From: Paludibacteraceae bacterium
GTDB taxonomy: Bacteria > Bacteroidota > Bacteroidia > Bacteroidales > Paludibacteraceae
NCBI GenBank assembly: GCA_017450435.1
Contig: JAFSTO010000030.1
Location: forward strand, 1-64,000
Direction of reading: 5' to 3'
DNA: 64,000 bases
The notes under the pieces are model-generated. The model searched no databases. It saw only the letters and a program-made list of their open reading frames with translations, and was not told the DNA's origin. A program made the translations under genes and the position numbers. Below are positions 53,116 through 60,805 of this stretch, in pieces (the stretch's first letter is position 1; each line of letters opens with the position of its first letter).

Positions 53116-54672
53116 TTACTTAGGCTCAAGCGTTATGAGCGGACAAAGCATCTCTTCAAGAGAAATACCGCCATGCTGGAAGGTTCCGGTATAGTACTGC
53201 GCATAGTAATTGAAATTATTAGGATACCCGAAAAAGTCATTCGATGTAGCGTACATATAACTTGACGAGATGTTAGGTGTAGTCAGTCCGTACTGTTTCG
53301 GGTCATTCATCACAAACACATCTTTCGACTTGCAAGCAAGTGCCTTTCCAACCTTGTAACGGAGGTTGGTATTAGTGTTCTTGTCCCCGATTATCTGCAC
53401 GGGGTTATCCACGCGCACCGTACCATGGTCTGTGGTGAGAACCAGCTTATAGTCCAAGCGCGCCAACCACTCAAAAAGGCGCATCGTTGGTGAATGTCGG
53501 AACCACGACAGCGTAAGCGAGCGATACGCCGATTCGTCAGCACATAGTTCACGCATCATCTTGCTCTCCGTACGACTATGGGAGAGCATGTCAATGAAGT
53601 TGATGACAATCACCGTAAGCGGATTACGATGTCCCCGAATACGGCCAATTACCTTTTCACAGAAGTCGGCTTCCAGAATCTTGAAATACTCCGGCTGCTC
53701 TTTGCGGCGATAACGTTGAATAAGGGTGCTAAGAAGCTGTTCCTCATAGATATTCTTCCCCTCTTCATCTCCTTCTTCCACCCAGTATTGAGGAAACATC
53801 TCATGAATCTGCTCCGGCATCAGTCCTGCAAAAATAGCATTCCGACTATATTGGGTGGCCGTTGGAAGAATAGACATATATAGGTCATCAGACAAGATAT
53901 TAAACATCTGCGACACCTCCGGCTCGATTATCTTCCATTGGTCATAACGGAAATTGTCAATGACCACAAGACACACCTTGTCGCCATTGTCAAGCATAGG
54001 AAAAACACGAGTTTTAAGAATGTCCGGCGAAAGAAGCGGCTGATTAGCCCCCGGTTGTAATGCAGAGCGTCCTTGCACCCATGAAAGATAGTTTTTTTGC
54101 ACGAATTTCGCGAACGCAGCATTAGCTTCCTTGCGCTGCATCTGCAGCATCTCGCGCATACCACTGCCGGCAGCATCAAGCTGCATCTCCCACTTGGTCA
54201 GCGTACGCAATACCGCCTGCCATTCGGCTATCGTTGTTGCAGAGTTGATGAGCCAGCCGATATCGGAAAATTCCTCACGATACCCCGTACCAACATGCTC
54301 CTCTACAATACTTTTCTTATGGATATGTTTCTTCAGACAAAGCAGAATCTGCGACGGATTGACAGGTTTGATAAGATAATCGGCAATCTGCTCCCCTATC
54401 GCTTGATTCATCAGGTTTTCCTCCTCCGACTTTGTTATCATCACAACCGGAAGAGCCGGATGCTTGAGCTTGATATCCGACAAAGTCTCCAGACCGCTCA
54501 GACCGGGCATGTTCTCATCAAGAAAGACTATATCCACATGTTCCTTATCGCACAACTCAACAGCATCGTCACCATTGTTAGTGGTGATAACCTCGTAGCC
54601 TTTATCCTGCAAATATATGATATAAGGCTTTAACAGCTCTATCTCATCGTCAGCCCATAGTATTCGGTTCAT
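53116..54672 (-). CDS. porX: PorX, response regulator/alkaline phosphatase-superfamily regulator of T9SS
   Basis: The product is 518 residues. Residues 1-120 are a receiver domain with Asp8/Asp9, phospho-acceptor Asp52 in 'VFLDENMPG', and Lys in 'YLIKPVNPS'. The C-terminal part is a PglZ/alkaline-phosphatase-fold domain with 'CLVVIDNFRYDQW', 'SILPTATQYSRNAIFAGL' and 'LVLTTDHGTVRV' (metal-ligand Asp-His). PorX lacks an HTH and, with PorY and SigP in Porphyromonas, controls T9SS gene expression. Its start overlaps the end of the RluA-type gene by 23 bp, so the two are translationally linked. It fits the T9SS cargo proteins seen in this window. Confidence 0.93.
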   Translation of the reverse strand: MNRILWADDEIELLKPYIIYLQDKGYEVITTNNGDDAVELCDKEHVDIVFLDENMPGLSGLETLSDIKLKHPALPVVMITKSEEENLMNQAIGEQIADYLIKPVNPSQILLCLKKHIHKKSIVEEHVGTGYREEFSDIGWLINSATTIAEWQAVLRTLTKWEMQLDAAGSGMREMLQMQRKEANAAFAKFVQKNYLSWVQGRSALQPGANQPLLSPDILKTRVFPMLDNGDKVCLVVIDNFRYDQWKIIEPEVSQMFNILSDDLYMSILPTATQYSRNAIFAGLMPEQIHEMFPQYWVEEGDEEGKNIYEEQLLSTLIQRYRRKEQPEYFKILEADFCEKVIGRIRGHRNPLTVIVINFIDMLSHSRTESKMMRELCADESAYRSLTLSWFRHSPTMRLFEWLARLDYKLVLTTDHGTVRVDNPVQIIGDKNTNTNLRYKVGKALACKSKDVFVMNDPKQYGLTTPNISSSYMYATSNDFFGYPNNFNYYAQYYTGTFQHGGISLEEMLCPLITLEPK

Positions 54673-55699
54673 AATTCCTCCATTTTTGTATGACAGCCGC
54701 GAAATCGTCAGGCCACTCTGATGTAAAATTCATCTGTTCTCCGGTAACAGGATGACGGAATCCGAGAGTACGCGCATGAAGTACCTGACGCGGACACAAA
54801 TCAAAACAATTCCGAATAAACGCACGGTATTTTTGCGTGGGTAATCCTTTCAAAACCTCCATTCCACCGTATTTTTCGTCGCAGAAGAGCGGGTGTCCTA
54901 TATGCTTCATGTGAACACGAATCTGATGTGTACGCCCCGTTTCAAGCACACATTCCACAAGCGTACAATACGGAAAACGCTCGAGCACCTTGTAGTGAGT
55001 GATTGCCTCTTTTGCCGAAGGATTATCCTCCGGGTCCCACACACGATAAACCGTTCTGTCACGCGTGTCACGCGCGAGAGCGCCCTCTATTGTTCCTTCA
55101 TTCTCAGCAAAAGTGCCCCACACAAGGGCGTTATATGAGCGACGGGTGGTGTGGTGAAAGAACTGTAACGACAAGTCAGTCTTTGCTTCGGGTGTTTTGG
55201 CAATTAGCAGTAGTCCGCTGGTATCCTTGTCAATACGATGAACGAGCCCCATGTCCGGATCATCAGCGTTGAACGTCGGATTATCCTTCAAATAGTACGC
55301 CAGCGCATTAAGCAGTGTGCCGGTATAATTGCCGCAACCGGGGTGAACAACCATGCCCGCATGCTTGTTAACCACAAGCAGCGACTCGTCCTCATACACC
55401 ACATCTAAAGGAATATTCTCCGGAATAACGGTATATTCCGCCGGCTCATGATCAAGCATAACCTGAACGGTATCAAACGGGCGCACCTTGAAATGTGAGT
55501 TAACGGGCTTCCCGTTTACCCACACGTGCCCTGCTTCTGCCGCCTTCTGAATACGATTGCGCGAAGTGTTGGACATGTGGTCCATGATAAAGCGGTCCAC
55601 ACGTACCGGCGACTGGCCCTGGTCGGCCTGCAAGCGCCAACGCTCATACAAGTCAAGCTCGTCGTCAATAGAACATATATTCTCCTCAAGCACGCTCAT
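54650..55699 (-). CDS. RluA family pseudouridine synthase
   Basis: The product is 349 residues from the ATG at 55697-55699; a GTG immediately upstream is also possible. An S4 RNA-binding domain ('RVDRFIMDHMSNTSRNRIQKAAEAGHVWVNG') is followed by the synthase core with catalytic Asp in 'GLVHRIDKDTSGLLLIAK', plus 'LETGRTHQIRVHMKHIGHP' near the end. It converts uridine to pseudouridine in rRNA; the RluD-like S4 architecture suggests large-subunit rRNA as the target. Its 3' end overlaps porX by 23 bp, and the PASTA gene lies 9 bp upstream. Confidence 0.93.
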   Translation of the reverse strand: MSVLEENICSIDDELDLYERWRLQADQGQSPVRVDRFIMDHMSNTSRNRIQKAAEAGHVWVNGKPVNSHFKVRPFDTVQVMLDHEPAEYTVIPENIPLDVVYEDESLLVVNKHAGMVVHPGCGNYTGTLLNALAYYLKDNPTFNADDPDMGLVHRIDKDTSGLLLIAKTPEAKTDLSLQFFHHTTRRSYNALVWGTFAENEGTIEGALARDTRDRTVYRVWDPEDNPSAKEAITHYKVLERFPYCTLVECVLETGRTHQIRVHMKHIGHPLFCDEKYGGMEVLKGLPTQKYRAFIRNCFDLCPRQVLHARTLGFRHPVTGEQMNFTSEWPDDFAAVIQKWRNYEPNTMG

Positions 55700-55708
55700 C
55701 ACAATGTT

Positions 55709-56551
55709 TTAAAAAAACTCCTCCTCGCTCTGATGCATAGCTGAACTTGTCACCTTCTCAACCGAAGTGGTCATTGATATATCGATGCGTGAACCCTCTA
55801 ATATTTCCTCTCCCGCCATTGGCGATTGAGCAAAAACGAAGAACAACGAGTCGTTTTCGGCAGTCCGTTCCTCATCATACTCCACCGAGCCTAATATAAG
55901 GCGAGAAGCGAGCAGGGAAGCACGTGCATCAGACTTGTTTTTTCCGATTAAATCGGGGATTTTCACCTGTTCTGTACCTTGTCCGAATCCGACAACAAGC
56001 GTCAAAACCGTACCTTCCGGAAGCCGAGTGCCTGACTCTACCGACAAGTCTCCGTTCTTCACGTCAAGCACCAAATCCTTGTACACAGAAGGCTCATATT
56101 CTATCTCTGCCACCCCAAAGCCGATGGAGCGTAGCGTAGCCTCGGCCTGCCGGTAAGACATATCCCGCAAATCAGGAACAGGAATAGTACGAACAGTACG
56201 TGCATTGACAATTACATAAACAGGCCTGCCATGTTTTGCATGTGAACCGGACTTGGGGCTTTGGTCAACCACCGTACCAAGAGGGACCTTGCGGGAATAA
56301 GTCGAATCAATAACCTCCACATGGAGCCCCTGCTGCGAAACCAGAACGGTTGCTTCCTCTATAAAAGTGCCCTCTATATCCGGCACCACAACCTCCTCGC
56401 CATGACGGGTGTAGTTGTCAAGCCAAAACAAAGTAACAGCGATACATACAGCCGATACAATCAGCACCGCCAATACAGATAGTATAACGAAACCGACGGA
56501 CGAACCCCAAAAACCGCCTTTCTTTGAAGTGTTATTCTTTGCCTGTGTCAT
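55709..56551 (-). CDS. PASTA domain-containing membrane protein
   Basis: The product is 280 residues. One transmembrane helix near the N-terminus ('SSVGFVILSVLAVLIVSAVCIAVTLFWL') is followed outside the membrane by three PASTA repeats at about 50-115 ('VVVPDIEGTFIEEA'), 118-190 ('IPVPDLRDMSYRQAEATL') and 195-265 ('VKIPDLIGKNKSDARASL'). PASTA domains bind peptidoglycan or beta-lactams in other phyla, but here no Ser/Thr kinase domain is attached. In Bacteroidetes such stand-alone PASTA genes typically sit next to an RluA-type gene, as here. Confidence 0.9.
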   Translation of the reverse strand: MTQAKNNTSKKGGFWGSSVGFVILSVLAVLIVSAVCIAVTLFWLDNYTRHGEEVVVPDIEGTFIEEATVLVSQQGLHVEVIDSTYSRKVPLGTVVDQSPKSGSHAKHGRPVYVIVNARTVRTIPVPDLRDMSYRQAEATLRSIGFGVAEIEYEPSVYKDLVLDVKNGDLSVESGTRLPEGTVLTLVVGFGQGTEQVKIPDLIGKNKSDARASLLASRLILGSVEYDEERTAENDSLFFVFAQSPMAGEEILEGSRIDISMTTSVEKVTSSAMHQSEEEFF

Positions 56552-56558
56552 GCAATAA

Positions 56559-57212
56559 TTACTTATGCTTTACAATTATCGTTTTGAGCGTCTTTCCCAC
56601 TTTGTTAGCACAGTCGGTAGCAGACTCTAATGACGACATTATCTCCTTGATTTTAATCACCTCCAAAGCCTCAGTATCGGAGTCAAAAAGCTCTTGAACA
56701 AAACTGCCGTACACATCATCTCCTTCATGCTCCAGCTCATGTATGCGGTTGCAAATCTCCAGCGCCTTGTCCGTGTCGCGATGAAGCATTGATAAGTCAC
56801 TGAATATCTTTTCAATCAGCTTGGCACATTCAATCACAATCTCCGCCATATGCATGGTCTGGTTACCCATCGTACGAGGGTTATAAAGCATCATACGCTT
56901 CGCCGATGCGTTGATATTGTCAATCACATCGTCCAAAGTCTCGCACAAGGCGTGCATATCCTGCTTGGAGAGAGGAGAGAAAACGGAAGCATTAAGGCTG
57001 TCGAACACGTCAAGAGAGATGGCGTCACACTCCGACTCAAGACACTTGATGCGGTCATAGGTCTCCTCTTGACGATGACGAGCATCGTCCTGGGATATCA
57101 TGTCGGTAAGCAGTTGTGCACTCTCCAAAACTTTCCTTGACATCTCAGCCAAGGCCGGATAGATTTTTTTTTCGGGATGAAAAAAACCGTTGTACAGGTC
57201 AGATATATCCAT
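56559..57212 (-). CDS. DUF47 (PhoU-like) family protein
   Basis: The product is 217 residues, all helical, with 'MHALCETLDDVIDNINASAKRMMLYNP' and 'EHEGDDVYGSFVQELF', typical of the DUF47/PhoU-like metal-binding bundle that regulates Pit-type phosphate transporters. No phosphate transporter gene is next to it here: upstream is the divergent mdh and downstream the PASTA gene (7 bp). It is the first gene of the long minus-strand unit. Confidence 0.88.
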   Translation of the reverse strand: MDISDLYNGFFHPEKKIYPALAEMSRKVLESAQLLTDMISQDDARHRQEETYDRIKCLESECDAISLDVFDSLNASVFSPLSKQDMHALCETLDDVIDNINASAKRMMLYNPRTMGNQTMHMAEIVIECAKLIEKIFSDLSMLHRDTDKALEICNRIHELEHEGDDVYGSFVQELFDSDTEALEVIKIKEIMSSLESATDCANKVGKTLKTIIVKHK

Positions 57213-57250
57213 AGATTACGCGGCGCAAACGCCAAATGGTGAATAGACTA

Positions 57251-57281
57251 CAAAGTTATAACATTTTTTTCGAATATACAA
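57251..57281 (-). promoter_or_regulatory. Promoter of the DUF47-PASTA-rluA-porX unit
   Basis: On the minus strand the -7 box TAACTTTG (57251-57258) and TTG (57279-57281) are 20 bp apart, about 40 bp before the DUF47 start. It is the only consensus promoter I found upstream of porX, so T9SS regulator expression may start here. Confidence 0.65.
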
Positions 57282-57361
57282 GTAGATAACGCTTTTTAAA
57301 CAAAAAACAACAAAAAAAACAAATATCTTGCAGAGTTGTATTACAAAATTCTTCATTATTA

Positions 57362-57393
57362 TTTGTCTGTGTTGTGAAAAATTATTAACTTTG
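57362..57393 (+). promoter_or_regulatory. Promoter of mdh
   Basis: TTTG (57362-57365), a 20-bp spacer and TAACTTTG (57386-57393) match the Bacteroidetes consensus; the leader to the ATG at 57473 is about 70 nt. Confidence 0.7.
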
Positions 57394-57472
57394 CAGTTGT
57401 TTTTTGCATAAGCATGCACTATTGTATCATGTTCAACACAGAAAAGAAATCAAACACTAAAATTTATACAAT

Positions 57473-58414
57473 ATGTCAAAAGTAACCGTAGTAGGCGCCG
57501 GTAATGTAGGTGCCACATGTGCCAATGTATTGGCAGTTAACGAGGTAGCCAATGAGGTTTGCCTTATTGACATCAAGGAAGGTCTTGCCGAGGGTAAGGC
57601 TATGGATATTATGCAGACAGCCCAGTTGATGGGTTTTGACACTGTTGTCAACGGTGTAACCAACGACTACTCAAAGACCGCTGGTTCGGACGTTGTAATC
57701 ATCACCTCAGGTCTGCCACGTAAGCCGGGTATGACTCGTGAGGAGCTTATCGGCGTCAATGCCGGTATCGTTAAGAACGTTGCCACATCTGCGCTCAAGT
57801 ATTCTCCGGACGCCATTCTCATCGTTGTTTCCAACCCGATGGATACCATGGCCTACCTTGCTCTTCACAGTCTCGGCTTGCCGCGCAATCGCGTCATCGG
57901 TATGGGTGGTGCTTTGGACTCTGCTCGTCTGAAATACTTCCTTTCTCAGGCCCTACACTGCAATGCTAACGATGTTGACGGTTTCGTTATTGGCGGACAC
58001 GGCGACACAACCATGATTCCTCTCACCTCTTACGTTACATACAAAGGCATACCTGTCAGCGAGTTCCTTTCGAAGGATGAGCTGGAGCAGGTGGTTAAAT
58101 CAACTATGGTTGGCGGCGCTACTCTTACCGGTCTGCTCGGCACATCGGCATGGATGGCACCGGGTGCTGCTGCTTCATCCGTAGCAGAAGCTATCATCAA
58201 GGACCAAAAGAAGATGATACCTTGCTCAGCGGCATTGGAAGGCGAGTACGGTATGCACGATATTACCATCGGCGTACCTTGTATCATTGGCAGAAACGGT
58301 ATTGAGAGAATCGTCGAAATTAACCTCGCCCCCGAAGAGGCTCAGAAACTGAAAGACTCGGAAGCTGCCGTTCGCAAAACAACAGCTGTTCTGAAAGAAC
58401 TAAACGTATTGTAA
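57473..58414 (+). CDS. mdh: Malate dehydrogenase
   Basis: The product is 313 residues of the LDH-like MDH type. NAD-binding 'VTVVGAGNVGATCANVLA' is followed by Asp in 'VCLIDIKEG', substrate-binding 'SGLPRKPGMTREEL', and the catalytic His in 'FVIGGHGDTTMIPLTSY'. It interconverts malate and oxaloacetate with NAD(H); in succinate-producing Bacteroidetes it runs towards malate. It is monocistronic, with a consensus promoter and a hairpin terminator. Confidence 0.96.
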   Translation: MSKVTVVGAGNVGATCANVLAVNEVANEVCLIDIKEGLAEGKAMDIMQTAQLMGFDTVVNGVTNDYSKTAGSDVVIITSGLPRKPGMTREELIGVNAGIVKNVATSALKYSPDAILIVVSNPMDTMAYLALHSLGLPRNRVIGMGGALDSARLKYFLSQALHCNANDVDGFVIGGHGDTTMIPLTSYVTYKGIPVSEFLSKDELEQVVKSTMVGGATLTGLLGTSAWMAPGAAASSVAEAIIKDQKKMIPCSAALEGEYGMHDITIGVPCIIGRNGIERIVEINLAPEEAQKLKDSEAAVRKTTAVLKELNVL

Positions 58415-58425
58415 TTATCACCTAT

Positions 58426-58461
58426 CCGGCGAACAGCATCATACAACATGCTGTTCGCTGG
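58426..58461 (+). terminator. Terminator of mdh
   Basis: A 13-bp stem with one wobble pair (arms 58426-58438 and 58449-58461) lies 12 bp after the mdh stop and is followed by a short TTTT. Confidence 0.75.
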
Positions 58462-58546
58462 CAGGTTTTCATAACCGCCCCCTATTCTCCACCTTTTGGC
58501 TCAGCAAGCCCCGACATGAATGAAGGGCACTTTAAAACTTACGCCT

Positions 58547-59740
58547 ATGGTAGATCTTTTCCAAAAATGCAATTTTGATCTCCTTAACCAAGTAAGGGAG
58601 ATGAACATATACCCATATTTCCACGAGTTGCGCAGCAAACAGGCACCTGTGGTTGATATGGAAGGTAAGCGCCGTATCATGCTCGGCTCCAACAACTACC
58701 TTGGTCTGACCGAAGACCCCAAGGTGATAGAAGCCGGAGTTGCTGCCATGAAGCGCTACGGAACAGGTTGCTCCGGCAGCCGTTTCCTAAACGGAACGCT
58801 GGATATGCACCTTCAGCTTGAGCATGAGTTAGCAGAGTTCACGGGATACGAGGCTGCCATGACGTTCTCAACAGGCTTTCAGACTAATCTTGGAATAATC
58901 TCCGCCGTAACCGGCAGACATGATTATATTATCAACGACCGCGAGAACCACGCCTCAATCTACGATGCCTGCAAACTAAGCGACGCCACGATGCTACGCT
59001 ATCGTCACTCAGACATGGAAGACCTTGAGGCACAGCTTCAAAAAGTTCCGGATGATGCCGGTTGTCTAATTGTCACAGATGGTGTATTCTCTATGCGAGG
59101 AGACATCTGCAAACTGCCGGAGATAGTGGCATTAGCACAGAAATACGGTGCCCGAGTGATGGTGGATGATGCACACGGTTTCGGAGTATTAGGCGAGGGT
59201 GGCAGAGGTACAGCAGCCCACTTCGGACTAACCGACAAGGTTGACATCACCATGCTCACCTTCTCCAAGTCGCTTGCCTCGATTGGCGGCTGCATGCTAA
59301 CGAGCAACAAAGTAGCAGATTACCTCAGGCACGTCAGCCGTCCCTTCATCTTCTCAGCCAGCCTCACACCGGCATCTACCGCCACAGCTTTAGCCGCGCT
59401 ACACCGCCTGCAGGAGTCACCTGAGATGGTAAAACATCTTCATTACATAGCCGAGTACTTCCGCAAAGGGCTACACTCAGCAGGTGTAGAGATTATTGAC
59501 GCCCCGACGCCTATTGTACCAATCTTCACATACAAGACTCTTGATACATTGTGGTACGGCAAAAAATTCTTCAATGAAGGCGTGTATGTCAATCCCGTCA
59601 TTGCACCGGCCGTGCCTGAAGGCGAGTGTCTGTTGCGCACCACACTGATGGCCACCCACACCGAGCCCATTGTTGATGAGGCTATAGATATCATCAGCAG
59701 AGTGATGAAACAGGGCGTATCAGCCGACTTCAGCTTCTAA
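58547..59740 (+). CDS. spt: PLP-dependent alpha-oxoamine synthase, probable serine palmitoyltransferase
   Basis: The product is 397 residues from the ATG at 58547 (MVDLFQKCNFDLL); an ATG at 58520 would add nine residues. It belongs to the alpha-oxoamine synthase family (SPT, KBL, BioF). Visible are 'GSNNYLGLTEDPKV', 'GTGCSGSRFLNGTLDMHLQLE', 'VDDAHGFGVLGEGGRG' and PLP-binding Lys241 in 'TFSKSLASIGG'. The N-terminal 'IYPYFHELRSKQAP' is the pattern I associate with Bacteroidetes serine palmitoyltransferase, which condenses serine and palmitoyl-CoA in sphingolipid synthesis. BioF or KBL is less likely. An SDR gene follows after 53 bp. Confidence 0.85.
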   Translation: MVDLFQKCNFDLLNQVREMNIYPYFHELRSKQAPVVDMEGKRRIMLGSNNYLGLTEDPKVIEAGVAAMKRYGTGCSGSRFLNGTLDMHLQLEHELAEFTGYEAAMTFSTGFQTNLGIISAVTGRHDYIINDRENHASIYDACKLSDATMLRYRHSDMEDLEAQLQKVPDDAGCLIVTDGVFSMRGDICKLPEIVALAQKYGARVMVDDAHGFGVLGEGGRGTAAHFGLTDKVDITMLTFSKSLASIGGCMLTSNKVADYLRHVSRPFIFSASLTPASTATALAALHRLQESPEMVKHLHYIAEYFRKGLHSAGVEIIDAPTPIVPIFTYKTLDTLWYGKKFFNEGVYVNPVIAPAVPEGECLLRTTLMATHTEPIVDEAIDIISRVMKQGVSADFSF

Positions 59741-59793
59741 GAGCACTCCATTGCGCTCGGCACGCGAAAACCTGAAAACCAACACTTAACACA

Positions 59794-60576
59794 ATGAGAG
59801 TACTTATCATAACAGGAGGCAGCAGTGGCATAGGTCAAGCCACTGCTCTTTTGTTTGTACAGAACGATTGGCATGTGTACGAGTTATCCCGTCACGGCAA
59901 CGACAACAACGGCATTGTGCACCTAAGCTGCGATGTTACCAATGAATCTGATTGTGCAGAAGCGGTGGCAGAGGTTGTCCGCAGGGAAGGACATATTGAC
60001 GTGCTTATCAGCAACGCAGGCTTCGGTATCAGCGGACCAATAGAGTTCACGCGAACAGAAGATGCTAAAAGGTTGTTTGATGTGAACTTCTTCGGAGCAC
60101 TGAATATCAGCCGCGCTGTTCTGCCACAGATGCGCCAACAGCGTTACGGACGTATTCTGTTCACGAGCAGCGTTGCCGGACTCCTTCCTGTCCCGTATCA
60201 GTCGTTTTACTCCGCATCCAAGTCGGCAGTCAATGCCCTTGCACTAAGCATGCAGAACGAAGTGCGACAGTTCGGCATCAAAGTGGCATGTCTGCTACCG
60301 GGAGATGTCAGTACCGGATTCACCGATGCGCGGGAGAAGAATATGAGCGGCGAAGAAATCTACACCAATGCAGGTAAGGCGGTTGAGGCAATGGAGAAAG
60401 ACGAGAGAGGCGGCATGAGACCGGAGAAGATGGCGCGCATTTTCTACCGAATGGCGACCAAACGACATATTCAGACGTATTATGTAGGCGGAACAGATTA
60501 CAAAATACTTTGGTTACTCGGAAAAATACTACCGGTCAGCCTTGTTAACCGTATCGAAGGACTTATGTATTCCTGA
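59794..60576 (+). CDS. SDR family oxidoreductase (candidate 3-ketosphinganine reductase)
   Basis: The product is 260 residues of classical short-chain dehydrogenase. It has the cofactor motif 'TGGSSGIGQA', 'CDVTN', 'ISNAGFG', catalytic Ser in 'FTSSVAGL', and 'YSASKSAVNAL' with the Tyr-x3-Lys pair. The C-terminal extension ('YYVGGTDYKILWLLGKILP') is weakly hydrophobic. Because it directly follows the serine palmitoyltransferase-like gene, reduction of 3-ketosphinganine is an attractive but unproven role; SDR sequence alone does not show the substrate. Confidence 0.88.
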   Translation: MRVLIITGGSSGIGQATALLFVQNDWHVYELSRHGNDNNGIVHLSCDVTNESDCAEAVAEVVRREGHIDVLISNAGFGISGPIEFTRTEDAKRLFDVNFFGALNISRAVLPQMRQQRYGRILFTSSVAGLLPVPYQSFYSASKSAVNALALSMQNEVRQFGIKVACLLPGDVSTGFTDAREKNMSGEEIYTNAGKAVEAMEKDERGGMRPEKMARIFYRMATKRHIQTYYVGGTDYKILWLLGKILPVSLVNRIEGLMYS

Positions 60577-60603
60577 TTTCCACTGAGAATAGACATGTTT
60601 ACT

Positions 60604-60650
60604 TGGGGTATTTCCTAAAACGGCATAAGACCGTTTTTCGAAATGCCCCA
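60604..60650 (+). terminator. Long hairpin after the SDR gene
   Basis: The arms 60604-60623 and 60631-60650 form about 18 paired bases with a 2-base internal mismatch and a 7-nt loop, 27 bp after the SDR stop, followed by a T-rich stretch. A small 8-bp hairpin (60691-60710) follows. Confidence 0.65.
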
Positions 60651-60744
60651 AATCTTTCTTCCCATCTGCCTATCAGATTCAAAAAATCAGAGGTTGTCTC
60701 CCGACAACCTCCAACCACTATAAACACTATTTATTAAAACAAAG

Positions 60745-60773
60745 AAACCGAGAGTATCTCACTCTCTCGGTTT
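60745..60773 (-). terminator. Terminator of the AMP-binding protein gene
   Basis: A 10-bp stem (arms 60745-60754 and 60764-60773) lies 32 bp past the stop of the minus-strand ligase gene. On the minus strand it is followed by a T-rich run. Confidence 0.7.
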
Positions 60774-60805
60774 GGGTAACCAGAGAGTAGCCGACTATTA
60801 GCATA

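Noticed and set aside
54097..54633. A 178-codon open frame opposite porX
   Set aside because: It mirrors the receiver-domain coding region; the composition is atypical and nothing supports expression.
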